64,000 nt of DNA from CAZOZZ01 sp965262425. GTDB lineage: Bacteria > Acidobacteriota > Terriglobia > 20CM-2-55-15. Under the pieces are notes generated by a model, which ran no database searches, was not told the DNA's origin, and saw nothing but the letters and a program-made list of their open reading frames with translations. Within the stretch, counting starts at the first letter, position 1. Every line of letters starts with the position of its first letter. Position numbers and translations under genes: made by a program. The DNA is taken from positions 2,666,001 through 2,730,000 of the forward strand of contig OZ253536.1 of assembly GCA_965262425.1 (NCBI GenBank). Direction: 5' to 3'. This document shows positions 17,503 through 25,907 of the stretch, one piece after another.

Positions 17503-19574
17503 CCCATGTTTACCAAGCCGATTTGCAAAGTATTGACATATTAGGCAGTTACGATGATTCAAAAGCGCAAGTGGCACTACAAATGCGCACAGAAGCGGGA
17601 TATGGGGGAGATCAGGCGATGGTTTTGCGGGTCCCTCCGGGCGCGGGGTGGATGTCCAATGCGTCATAGATGGCGCGCTGAGGCGGTTCGGCGCGGGTGG
17701 CCTTGCGCACGTGCAGGGTGCGGCCGTCGGCGCAACGGAAGGTGGCGGTGACGCGGTGCTGGCCGCCGAGGATCCGGCGCAGGGTGGACCAACTGGCGTG
17801 TTCCCCGCGTGCGGCCAGGCGGCGGCGGATGACCTGGACGAGTTGGTAGGCGATGACGGTGACGAACAGGTGACCCTCGGCGCGAATGGGCTTGCGGTGA
17901 TAGATGGGGCGCAGACCGAGTTCGGATTTCAATGAGCGGAAGACGGCCTCCAGATCGGTGAGGGTGATGTAGGTGCGCCAGAGCGTTTCCTCGTCCCAAT
18001 CGGTTTCGCTGCTGCGCAGACAATAGACGCCCGGATGGGTGGCCATCGTGCCCGGGACCGAACGCCGGGTCCAGGTCAGCCCGACCGCGGTATCGCCGGT
18101 GTCGTCGGTGGCGACCTGGACGTCGTAGTGTTGGGCGGCGCCGCGGCTCTGTTGCTTCAACCGCCCGATGCGCTGCCAGACCTGGGCGAGGCGTTTCTGA
18201 GTGCGCGGCCGGGACAGGCCTTCGGAGAGTTGGTCCAGAGCCTGTTCGAAACGCTTCCCAAAGCGCTCGGTCATGGCCTGTTCCTTCTCGGCCCGTTGCT
18301 CGGAATAGCAGTACAAGCGGGCTTCCTGGCCATCCTCGTCCACGGTCTTGTGCAGATGCAGGTCCTCGCCCGAGGCCGTCCGGATCGAGACCGCCGCCTC
18401 GGGATCGAACTGCCGGTCGCGTTGGCGGCTCACCACCAGGTAGCGGTATCCGGCCTCGCGCAACCAGGCGACGCGCTCCTGAGTGGCGATGCCCCGATCC
18501 ATCACCACCAGGGCGTCGCCGGGGGCCTGGAGCGCCTCCAGCATCTGAGGCAGGGTCCGATGCTCGGTCACGTTGCCGGCGAAGACCTGGGAGCGGCGCA
18601 CGAAGCCGCTGCCATCGAGCACGAGCCCCAGGGTGAGGAGGGGACAATCCCGGCGCTTGTCCTTGGAATGTCCCCGCTGCGCCTGGGGTTGCTCCTCGGC
18701 CTGACCCTCGAAGTAACTGTTGGTGAGGTCGTAGAGGGTGACCGTGGGCCGCAGATCGAACAGGCTCATCGCCTGCTCGAACAGGTGGGTTTCAATGGCG
18801 TCCCGGTGCGCCATCAGGGCGTCCGAGGCCCGGTACAGTTGCATCGCCCCCATGGTCTCGAAGTCGACCCCCAGCAATTCGCCCAGGCCGCTGCGTTCCC
18901 GGAGCCAGCGGTGCGTCGCCCTTTCCGAGGCGGGCGCGGCCAGACGCCCGATAATCGATCCCGCCGCGGCGGCGCGCAGGGGGCCGTTGATGCCCAGACG
19001 TTGGAACAGTTCCCGCAGCCCCAACCGGTCCATCGCCCACAGGCCGGCCTGCTCCACGCCCACCGAACGCGGGCGCGTCAGTTCTAGCGAATCCACCTCC
19101 ACGGTCACGGTCCGCGTCTCGGGGGCGGGGCCGGAGAGATCGGCTTCGCGGGCGATCAACAGGGCCGCGATGCGTTGGGCTTCCTGCTCCAGGGCGGCCG
19201 AATCGTCCGGGATGAGGGCGTATTGTCCGGCAAGCAGTTCCTCGATCCGGACGCACAACCGGGGCCAGTCCGCCTGCGGGATGTCGAAGTGCCGTCCCAG
19301 GTTGAGCAGGGTGCGCTGGCGGACCTTGGCGCCGATGCGTTCGGAGCGGACGAGGCGGTGGGAGAAGTAGATCTGGCCGTTTTGGGTGCGGCGGGTTTGG
19401 GTGCGGCGAACGAACATGGGAACACGATACCGGGGGGCGCAAGCGAATTCAACCCCAACATAACGATTATGGCACTACATTCGTCACCTCAACTAGGAAT
19501 CAACAACTTACGGGGTTTTCGGCCCAAAATGGCAAAAATCGCACCCGATCAAGCGGCAAATGGGTAAACATGGG
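17503..19574. mobile_element. IS1634-like insertion sequence, 2072 bp, TTAA target duplication
   Basis: Perfect 12-bp terminal inverted repeats CCCATGTTTACC (17503-17514) and GGTAAACATGGG (19563-19574) bound one transposase gene. TTAA stands on both sides (17499-17502, 19575-19578), and the interrupted VgrG frame is restored with a single TTAA, proving that it is the target duplication. The element is GC-rich compared with the gene it interrupts. Confidence 0.92.
17612..19417 (-). CDS. IS1634-family DDE transposase
   Basis: A full-length 601-residue transposase. The N-terminal part is basic (FVRRTQTRRTQNGQIYFSHR); the catalytic core shows the first acidic residue in TVTLYDLTNSYFEG, the second in DALVVMDRGIATQERVAWLR, and the C-terminal Glu region in TYITLTDLEAVFRSLKSELG followed by LRPIYHRK, the IS4/IS1634-type signature. 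Both ends of the IS are intact, so the element may still be active. It is encoded opposite to VgrG. Confidence 0.92.
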   Translation of the reverse strand: MFVRRTQTRRTQNGQIYFSHRLVRSERIGAKVRQRTLLNLGRHFDIPQADWPRLCVRIEELLAGQYALIPDDSAALEQEAQRIAALLIAREADLSGPAPETRTVTVEVDSLELTRPRSVGVEQAGLWAMDRLGLRELFQRLGINGPLRAAAAGSIIGRLAAPASERATHRWLRERSGLGELLGVDFETMGAMQLYRASDALMAHRDAIETHLFEQAMSLFDLRPTVTLYDLTNSYFEGQAEEQPQAQRGHSKDKRRDCPLLTLGLVLDGSGFVRRSQVFAGNVTEHRTLPQMLEALQAPGDALVVMDRGIATQERVAWLREAGYRYLVVSRQRDRQFDPEAAVSIRTASGEDLHLHKTVDEDGQEARLYCYSEQRAEKEQAMTERFGKRFEQALDQLSEGLSRPRTQKRLAQVWQRIGRLKQQSRGAAQHYDVQVATDDTGDTAVGLTWTRRSVPGTMATHPGVYCLRSSETDWDEETLWRTYITLTDLEAVFRSLKSELGLRPIYHRKPIRAEGHLFVTVIAYQLVQVIRRRLAARGEHASWSTLRRILGGQHRVTATFRCADGRTLHVRKATRAEPPQRAIYDALDIHPAPGGTRKTIA

Positions 19575-20836
19575 TTAAGGCACCGGAGGTTAGCGGCGAA
19601 GCTGTATTAAAGGTGACCTATGGCGACGACCTGATGGAATTGCACGCCGATATCGATGTCCGCACGCAATTCACGGCAGTTGATGGCGTCAGCTGGGATC
19701 CGGCCAAACTCGAAATTGTAAAACAAACCGCCCCGCCCAAAGTCCTGAATGCCCAGGGTGACCTGACATCGAAGCAACTGGCCGATATCGTGGGTCCGAA
19801 AACCTTTGGCATGCAAACCCCCGGCCAGATCGAAGCAACCGCTCTAAAGGGTTGGGCCGAGGCCCAACAGGTGAAATCCGGCCTCGCCAGAATTCGTGGG
19901 CGCATGAAGTTTCAGGGCAGTGTCAAAGCGACGCCGGGGACCTTGATCGAGCTCGATGGAGTTGGCGAGCACTTTAATGGCAAGCTGTTTGTCAGCTCGG
20001 TGAATCACCAGATCACTTCGTCCGGCAACTGGGTTAGCGAAGTCAGCTTCGGTATGTCGCCGGACTGGTTCGCCGAACAGCGCGACCTGGTAGCGCCGTC
20101 GGCATCGGGTTGGCTACCCGGCGTCGCAGGTCTGCAAGTCGGTGTGGTGATGAAACTCGATGAAGATCCTTGTGAACAAAGCCGGGTGCAGGTCAAGCTG
20201 CCAATCTTGCAGGCGGAAACCGAAGGCGTTTGGGCCAGGCTGGCTAATTTTCATGCCTCGAACGCAATCGGTGCCTTTTTTGTGCCCGAAATCGGCGATG
20301 AAGTGATACTGGGATATTTGAACAATGATCCCTCCAACCCGGTCGTGCTCGGCAGCCTCTACGGACCTAAAAACAAGCCGCCCTACGAACTCACCGCGGA
20401 AAACAATACCAAGGCCATAGTGACCAGGAGCGAACTCAAGATCGAGTTTGACGAGGATAAGAAAATCACCACCATCATCACCCCGGGTGAGAACAAGCTG
20501 GTGGTAAACGATGACGAGAAATCGATACTGATGCAGGATCAAAACGACAACAAAGTCGAGCTAAGTCCCGATGGCATTGTGCTCGACACCCCCAAGGACA
20601 TCAGTATCACCGCCAGGGGCAAAATCACCATCGACGCCATGGGTGCAATTGACGTGAGTTCGAAAGCCGATGTTTCGGTTAAGGGGATGAACGTCAATCA
20701 CGAAGCCGATGTCGGATTTGTCGCCAAGGGAAACGCCAGCGCCGAGCTGTCCGCGTCAGGACAGACCACGGTCAAAGGTGCGATGGTAATGATTAACTGA
20801 CAGCGAAGCGCGAATAGCTAGATACAGGAAAAAAAG

Positions 20837-21136
20837 ATGCCACCAGCAGCCAGGTTGACCGATATGCATGCCTGTCCGATGCAAACGCCTGCGATACCGC
20901 CAATCCCGCATGGCGGAGGGCCGGTCGTAGGACCCGGGGTGCCGACCGTTTTGATCGTCAAGATGCCCGCCGCGGTGGTTGGTGATAGCTGTGTATGCGT
21001 CGGACCGCCCGATACCATCGCCCAAGGTTCGGCCACGGTGATGATCGGCGGAAAGCCAGCGGCCAGGATGGGCGATACAACCGCACATGGCGGCAGCATC
21101 GTAGTCGGCGCGCCTACCGTGTTGATCGGCGGGTAG
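20837..21136 (+). CDS. PAAR-domain spike-tip protein
   Basis: A 99-residue protein starting PPAARLTDMHACPMQTPAIP, with the repeated Gly/Pro/Thr-rich strands (GPGVPTVLIVKMPAAVVGD; QGSATVMIGGKPAARMGD; GGSIVVGAPTVLIGG) of the PAAR fold. PAAR proteins cap the VgrG trimer with a sharpened, metal-bound tip in type VI and extracellular contractile injection systems. It lies 36 bp after the VgrG gene and 6 bp before the gp25-like gene. Open and full length, but probably useless given the state of the locus. Confidence 0.92.
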   Translation: MPPAARLTDMHACPMQTPAIPPIPHGGGPVVGPGVPTVLIVKMPAAVVGDSCVCVGPPDTIAQGSATVMIGGKPAARMGDTTAHGGSIVVGAPTVLIGG

Positions 21137-21142
21137 TGCGGC

Positions 21143-21340
21143 ATGGTCGATATCGATAAAGCGTTTCTGGGCATCGGATGGGGCTTTCCGCCCGAGTTCC
21201 AGAAGCACGCCTATGCGTTTGGCGTGAAGATGGTGGCCGAAGAAGAGGATATCAGCGAGAGCCTCAGGATTCTGTTATCGACCCGGCCCGAAGAGCGCGT
21301 GATGCAACCGCCCGACGGCCTGCGGCCGCGCGCGGGTTGA
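21143..21340 (+). pseudogene. truncated gp25-like baseplate wedge protein
   Basis: The first 53 residues (MVDIDKAFLGIGWGFPPEFQ; EEEDISESLRILLSTRPEER, then VMQP) are the start of the T4 gp25/Afp9 baseplate family, normally about 130 residues. After VMQP, around 21305, the sequence loses resemblance to the family and stops at 21340. The 3' half is therefore gone, probably by a deletion whose far junction lies in the next 100 bp. This marks the right edge of the eCIS remnant. Confidence 0.75.
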
Positions 21341-21499
21341 CATAACGCCCATACAACGACACTGTCCGTACTGCCATAGTCGTCAGACCCTGCTTATACC
21401 GCTTATCCGCCCCCTAGCCACGCTAGACTAGTCTTGGCAGGGGGAAAGGATTTCGACGGTAGAGTAGGGGAGGACGCGTAGAGCGACCTCCCCCCTCGT

Positions 21500-21535
21500 C
21501 GCACCGGACGTGCGGATTTCCCGCATCCGGCGCTC
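21500..21535 (-). ncRNA. group II intron domain V catalytic hairpin
   Basis: The minus strand reads AGCGCCGGATGCGGGAAATC followed by CGCACGTCCGGTGC. This is a stem of CCGGA...TCCGG and GCGG...CCGC with a GAAA-type tetraloop and the AGC catalytic triad at the 5' base. It lies 35 bp after the maturase stop, as expected. Confidence 0.88.
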
Positions 21536-21569
21536 CCGACCAATTCTTCTGAAGCACACACGGAGAGCC

Positions 21570-22997
21570 TTACAGATAGACCAACCCGAGGGTTTGGAAA
21601 TGCTTGTAATAGCTGACCCCGGCGGGAGGACGAAAGGGTCGCTGGCTCCGCCGCCGCAAATGACGCGTCAGACGGTCGCGTACGAAACGGTTGATCTGGC
21701 GCTTTGCAACACGAGGATAGCCATAGCTGAAGTACTGCGCCCAGCCGTTGAGGTGCCGATTCAGATCCGCAACCAGTGCCGGTATGGGCATAGAGCCCCG
21801 CCATGGGCCAGTCATGTCCCGCACAATCTGACGTTCCCGAGCCAGAGCCTTCTTGGAGGGGGTCACATTCAGATAGCGTCGTGGCTGCCCGTGCAGGTCC
21901 CGATCATACCGAAACGTGTATCCCAGAAAGTCGAAGCTCTGTCCCGACTCCATCAGTCGCACGACCCGTGTCTTGGCTCGATTCAGTTCGAGCCCCATCC
22001 GTTGTTCCAACGTCTCTTCAATCCAATCCTTCAACCGGGGACTCTGGTGCCGGGCCAGTATCACCAGATCGTCGGCGTACCGCACCAGTTCGGCTCCGGC
22101 CCATTGGGCCGGACCCCCTCGGGCATGGAAGAAGTGATCAAACCAGTGCAGGTAGATATTCGCTAACAATGGTGAGATCACCCCGCCCTGCGGAGTCCCG
22201 GTCCGGGTCCGCCTGGGCGGTCCCCCGTCCCGGGTGTCGGTCACTGGCGCGTTGAGCCACATCCGAATCAACTTGAGCACCGCACTATCGGTCACCCGCA
22301 TCCGAATCGCCTTGAACAGCTTGTCCCGCGGAATGGAATCAAAGTACCCTTTCAGATCCGCGTCATACACGTCCCGCTTCCCGCCGTGGAGTCCTTGCCG
22401 CACTTGCTCCAATGCATCATGGGCCTTTCGTCCCGGCCGAAATCCATACGAACTGTCCAGGAAATCGGCTTCGAAGATCGGCTCCAGTATCAGCAGCAGC
22501 GCCGCCTGCACCACACGGTCACGAACCGTCGGTATCCCCAATGGCCGCTCCCGACCATCGGGTTTCGGGATATACACCCGTTGGACCGCCTCAGGCTGGT
22601 ACTTCTTCGCGCGCAGCACTTCGGCCAGTTCGGCCAACCAGGGCTCCGGGCCGCCCTCCGCATCTACAATCTGGTGGATCGTGACGCCATCGGCACCGGC
22701 CGAGCCTCGATTGGCTCGCACCTGCTCCCAACCTGCTTCCAACACGTCCTTGCGGTAGATCCGATCGTACAAACTATAAAACCGGAACTTTGGTTCCCGC
22801 TTCGCTTTCAGATATAGCCGCAGCCTCAGGTCAGCGAGTCTCGGACCCAGCCGTCGCCGCTCGCACCATCCGTGCTCTGCTGCTTCGGCTCGCTCTTGCT
22901 CCGTGCTAGGGTGGTATCCCAATCGGCTCCCCCACCTTCTTGCTGTTGCGTTTGATCGGTGGGGCCGCTTCGCTCCTCCGGCATTACCCGGTCTCAC
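21570..22997 (-). CDS. ltrA: group II intron reverse transcriptase/maturase
   Basis: A 475-residue protein. Reverse transcriptase motifs are clear: RVYIPKPDGRERPLGIPTVR, FLDSSYGFRPGRKAHDALEQ, YDADLKGYFDSIPRDKL, GTPQGGVISPLLANIYLHWF and the active-site ELVRYADDLVIL (YADD). A maturase (X/GIIM) region follows, with the group II intron signature near LNRHLNGWAQYFSYG. No H-N-H endonuclease domain is visible at the C-terminus. It makes the spliced RNP that retrohomes or retrotransposes the intron. It is intact, so the intron may be active. Confidence 0.93.
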   Translation of the reverse strand: MRPGNAGGAKRPHRSNATARRWGSRLGYHPSTEQERAEAAEHGWCERRRLGPRLADLRLRLYLKAKREPKFRFYSLYDRIYRKDVLEAGWEQVRANRGSAGADGVTIHQIVDAEGGPEPWLAELAEVLRAKKYQPEAVQRVYIPKPDGRERPLGIPTVRDRVVQAALLLILEPIFEADFLDSSYGFRPGRKAHDALEQVRQGLHGGKRDVYDADLKGYFDSIPRDKLFKAIRMRVTDSAVLKLIRMWLNAPVTDTRDGGPPRRTRTGTPQGGVISPLLANIYLHWFDHFFHARGGPAQWAGAELVRYADDLVILARHQSPRLKDWIEETLEQRMGLELNRAKTRVVRLMESGQSFDFLGYTFRYDRDLHGQPRRYLNVTPSKKALARERQIVRDMTGPWRGSMPIPALVADLNRHLNGWAQYFSYGYPRVAKRQINRFVRDRLTRHLRRRSQRPFRPPAGVSYYKHFQTLGLVYL

Positions 22998-23531
22998 CGC
23001 TACTATCCGCCCCGCCGACTTCCCGATGTTTCGCCTCAGCCGTTGGGTGCCACCCAGTCATCGGGATCTCCCAGGTTCCGGGTCATCCTGTCGATACGCG
23101 CCGTCCCCTTCCATCCCGGTGGGCCCCTCAGGTGCCTTTGCTCGTTGCTTCCCTGAAGGTTTCAGGCTTCGGCTCTCTCTGGCGGCTTGGCCACCCACGA
23201 TTTGCGTTTCGAGACCGGTTCGGGTTCACTTGCGTTACGGCTCGCATCTTCGCCTTCAAGGGCTTCAGCTTACGGGTTACCCCATAACCACTGCCTCGTT
23301 GGCTACATGGTGAACGAGCAATTCACATGGCTGACTCCTTTCATTCAGCTAGAATGTCCAAGCTTTGCCTGGCGCACCAAAGACGCAGAGACGCAGAGAA
23401 TCTTTGTTGAAAACTTCCAGCATGTCCTGGCGGTTTCGGAAAACCCGCGGAAAATCTGAAACCAGAATAAGAAGACTCTGCGCCTTTGCGCCTCTCGGTC
23501 CTTTTGTCTTTAGTTTCTTCTAGTCCGAGAA

Positions 23532-23984
23532 GTGCGGGCAAAACTCGATATACTGTCAGGCTTGAACGCTGAAATAATCGGAGTGGGCGACTTCATCTAC
23601 TGCCGCTCTCCCTACCATCGTCAACAGCTGGGTCTTCCGAAAGAGGCCGGGCTGGTCCTGGAGATCAAGCGCCGCAACTACAGGACGCTGTACGGACTCG
23701 GGAAATTCTGCTGGCTTCCCGAAGAGGCCATCGTTCGGGTAGAAGGCGAGATCAACAGCGAAACGCTGGCGGGCCGACTCCACTATATGATCAAGTCTCT
23801 CGACCCTCTCGATTGCGAACTCGTGTCGGACGGCGATCTCCACAGGGCCACGCTGAGAATCGACCACATCGAGGCCCCGGTCATCGACCAGGTTCGGAAC
23901 GCGCTGGGTCCGGCCTTTGTGTCGCTTTCTCTGATCCCGGAAGGCATGGCCTTCATGCTGGCTGAGATCAAGTTTCGCTCGTAA
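23532..23984 (+). CDS. hypothetical protein
   Basis: A 150-residue soluble protein starting at a GTG. I do not recognise it. The first half is compact with aromatic residues (GDFIYCRSPYHRQQLGLPKE; NYRTLYGLGKFCWLPEEAIV), the second half acidic with a beta-rich pattern ending LSLIPEGMAFMLAEIKFRS. No signal peptide or membrane helix. Isolated between a family-A repeat and a converging radical SAM operon. Coding potential is supported by consistent GC-rich third positions. Confidence 0.6.
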   Translation: MRAKLDILSGLNAEIIGVGDFIYCRSPYHRQQLGLPKEAGLVLEIKRRNYRTLYGLGKFCWLPEEAIVRVEGEINSETLAGRLHYMIKSLDPLDCELVSDGDLHRATLRIDHIEAPVIDQVRNALGPAFVSLSLIPEGMAFMLAEIKFRS

Positions 23985-24074
23985 AGTAGCGAGCAGCGAG
24001 GAGCAGGCAGCGCGGAATGTCGTTCAAAGCTGAAGGCCGGCCGTTTTCCTCCAACCAGACCCACCGTCGATTGA

Positions 24075-25109
24075 TCAGTCCGCCAAACCCGGGGGTTGTT
24101 TCTTTTCGAAAACACTCAGCTTGTAGAAATTGGCGAGCTTTTCAACGACAGGGACAGCCTTTCGAACGGTGAGGCCATCCACGACGAGACTGCCATAAAA
24201 GGCGGGAAGGCGCGGGCGGGCGGCCTGGCAGGTCTGGCAAAGCGGGTAATCATCCATGTTGCCACTCAGGTGGGCCTTGCGGAGATCCACCATCGCTTTA
24301 GAGTTCCAGACCTCCATCACCGACTGCTCCTTCAGATCCCCAACCGGTTCTTCGTCGTACATGTAGCAGCACGGAAAGGCCTTTCCGTCGTAACGCACGT
24401 AAAGCGGGCCACGCCAGAGGAGGTGGCAGGGATTCCGTCGCTGTCCCCGCAGTTGATCATCGGGAATTCGCGACCCGTCGGTCTGGATTTCATCTCTCTT
24501 GAAACGGACCTGATCGACACCCTCAATATCCCAGAGTTTCCGATACGCATCGACCTCATGCTCGTTGTCTTTGAGTAAGACCATCTGAACGACGGTAAAC
24601 ATCTTCGCTTTCCGTTCGAGCTTCTTCTCCAGGAACTTCAGGATGTAACTTCGAGTCTTGTCGAAGTCCGCGCCGACACGGTATTTCTCGTACGTTTCCT
24701 TCGTGGCGCCGTCGAAAGCCAGAATCAGGTAATCCAGCCCGGTATCGAGAAGCAGGTCGATGTTCTTCTCATCCAGAAGAGTCGCATTTGTCGACATCCC
24801 CGTGCGAACTCCAGCATCCCTGGTAATGCGAATCATCTCGAAGATCTGGGGATGGATCATCGGTTCGCCGATTCCGTAAGGCCAGACGAACTCCACGTAG
24901 TCTTTGCAATCGGCAATGATCTTCCGGTAGAGATCCAGATCCATGCTTTCGTTATCGAAAGTGTAGATGTGCCGGGGACACATCGGGCAGTAAAGATTGC
25001 ACTTGGCGGTGCTCTCGAGCGTGATCTCGATCGGACCTCCCGGCAGGACGGACTGCCGACGGAAGTAACTCGCCGCGATGAGGGCACGATTGCGTACTTT
25101 ACTTTTCAT
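24075..25109 (-). CDS. radical SAM protein with SPASM-like C-terminus
   Basis: A 344-residue enzyme. The 4Fe-4S motif CNLYCPMC (Cys37, Cys41, Cys44) follows the IEITLESTAK strand, then GIGEPMIHPQIFEMI and a STNATLL motif, all typical of radical SAM TIM barrels. The C-terminal part has a set of cysteines (NPCHLLWRGPLYVRYDGKAF, PCCYMYD, YPLCQTCQ), suggesting auxiliary clusters of the SPASM type. Members modify peptides, sugars or lipids; the substrate here is unknown. Its ATG overlaps the stop of a methyltransferase gene by 4 bp, so the two probably act on one product. Confidence 0.85.
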   Translation of the reverse strand: MKSKVRNRALIAASYFRRQSVLPGGPIEITLESTAKCNLYCPMCPRHIYTFDNESMDLDLYRKIIADCKDYVEFVWPYGIGEPMIHPQIFEMIRITRDAGVRTGMSTNATLLDEKNIDLLLDTGLDYLILAFDGATKETYEKYRVGADFDKTRSYILKFLEKKLERKAKMFTVVQMVLLKDNEHEVDAYRKLWDIEGVDQVRFKRDEIQTDGSRIPDDQLRGQRRNPCHLLWRGPLYVRYDGKAFPCCYMYDEEPVGDLKEQSVMEVWNSKAMVDLRKAHLSGNMDDYPLCQTCQAARPRLPAFYGSLVVDGLTVRKAVPVVEKLANFYKLSVFEKKQPPGLAD

Positions 25110-25819
25110 TCCCGCAAGCCTTCACAGATGTATCCGAGCGTGTAAGAACGGTCCTGGTCCAACTTGTCGAGGTAATAGCAGAGTAAGGGAAGAACAAGAC
25201 CGAACACGGGAGCCAGCACCGGAAACAGGATCCACCGCCAGCCTGTCTGCGTGAAGGTCAGGATTCCCATGAACCGCCGTCCCAGTTGCCAGAAGAATCC
25301 ACCGACCGGACGAATCGATAGAATCCGGAAGCCGGAACGTTCCAGCAGATATCGAATCCCCGCCGACGTGTAACGAAAATAATCATGAGGTCGCTGATGC
25401 TCCTCCCACATCAGTGGAACCACCAGATGCACACTACCCTCCGGTTTCAACACCCGATGGAACTCCTCTATCACCTGCCCCGGCTCCGGCGTGTGTTCAA
25501 GTACGACCACCGACAACACACGGTCGCAACACCCCCCCGAGAGGGGCAGGGCTTCGAGTCGACCTATCACGTCGAGCCTGGAGTAGTCCCACTCCGGATC
25601 CCCAAGGCCAAAGTCGAGGGCGATGTAGTTCGCGTGAGCAAAACTCTCGCGAAAACGGCATTCTCCGGCACCCGCGTCCAAAACGACCAGATCCTCGGCG
25701 GTGTTTTCCGCCAGGTTCGAGACAAACGACTCGATGGATGCCTCGAACGGATCGAGCCGACGAAAGATGGCCTTCGGAACCACCTTCCTGGCCAGCGTCA
25801 TTACGTGGGAGTTGAGCAT
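25106..25819 (-). CDS. class I SAM-dependent methyltransferase with C-terminal membrane segment
   Basis: A 237-residue protein. SAM-binding motif I is VVLDAGAGECRFRESFAHAN (residues about 45-64), with the post-motif region CDRVLSVVVLEHTPEP and LKPEGSVHLVVPL of the Methyltransf_11 group. Residues about 195-220 (WILFPVLAPVFGLVLPLLCY) form a strong membrane helix, so the enzyme is probably anchored and acts on a lipid or lipid-linked substrate; that is inference. Coupled with the downstream radical SAM gene. The Met at residue 7 is an alternative start. Confidence 0.8.
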   Translation of the reverse strand: MLNSHVMTLARKVVPKAIFRRLDPFEASIESFVSNLAENTAEDLVVLDAGAGECRFRESFAHANYIALDFGLGDPEWDYSRLDVIGRLEALPLSGGCCDRVLSVVVLEHTPEPGQVIEEFHRVLKPEGSVHLVVPLMWEEHQRPHDYFRYTSAGIRYLLERSGFRILSIRPVGGFFWQLGRRFMGILTFTQTGWRWILFPVLAPVFGLVLPLLCYYLDKLDQDRSYTLGYICEGLRE

Positions 25820-25907
25820 CTTATTAGCGTCGGGCCCACCGTCCCTTCTCTATACCGGCCGATAACGAGCTCATCGACTTCCACCTTTTCTTCGATCCAG
25901 GGACCTT

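Larger units (their letters stand above)
16609..20800 (+). pseudogene. VgrG-like spike protein of an eCIS, split by a MITE and an IS
   Basis: Three collinear pieces, 16609-17096, 17422-17502 and 19579-20800, join to 1791 nt, a perfect 596-residue frame, once both insertions and one copy of each target duplication are removed. The N-terminal part (FKGIIVRHGIKITGDNDSRL; VIECRDEAVKMTIGR) is the gp27-like region. The central WVSEVSFGMSPDWF, LPGVAGLQVGVVMKLDEDPC and IGDEVILGYLNNDPSNPVVL are the gp5/OB-fold region, and the tail is beta-helical repeats. The ATG at 16609 has GGAGGTGA before it. The product would form the membrane-piercing tip with PAAR. No other lesion was found, so the insertions are recent relative to decay of the upstream genes. 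Confidence 0.9.
21459..23377 (-). mobile_element. group II intron, 1919 bp
   Basis: On the minus strand the element begins with GTGCG at 23377-23373, the canonical group II 5' end. It carries a reverse transcriptase/maturase gene, a domain V hairpin at 21500-21535 and a domain VI stem at about 21462-21495, and ends with CTCTAC at 21459. Both ends are fixed independently because the flanking sequences join without gain or loss into a family-A repeat. The insertion point is CTTTG/CGTCG. The intron lies in an intergenic repeat and does not interrupt a gene. Confidence 0.9.
21436..23510. repeat. family-A palindromic repeat, split by the group II intron
   Basis: The left part GGATTTCGACG (to 21458) and right part CAAAGACGCAGAGACGCAGA (from 23378) join across the intron to the same string seen at 7296-7330 and 46233. 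The far arm CTCTGCGCCTTTGCGCCTCT lies at about 23477-23496. This is how the intron ends were placed. Confidence 0.75.

Noticed and set aside
18035..19087. 350-codon open frame opposite the IS1634-like transposase
   Set aside because: Mirror of transposase codon bias; no motif, no ribosome site.
16609..21340. Functional type VI secretion cluster
   Set aside because: Only spike, PAAR and fragments remain; there are no Tss membrane-complex, sheath or ClpV genes, and the tube and LysM-hub remnants fit eCIS better.
21143..21340. Intact short gene of 65 codons
   Set aside because: The first 53 residues match a family of about 130 residues and then similarity stops abruptly, so it is a truncation.
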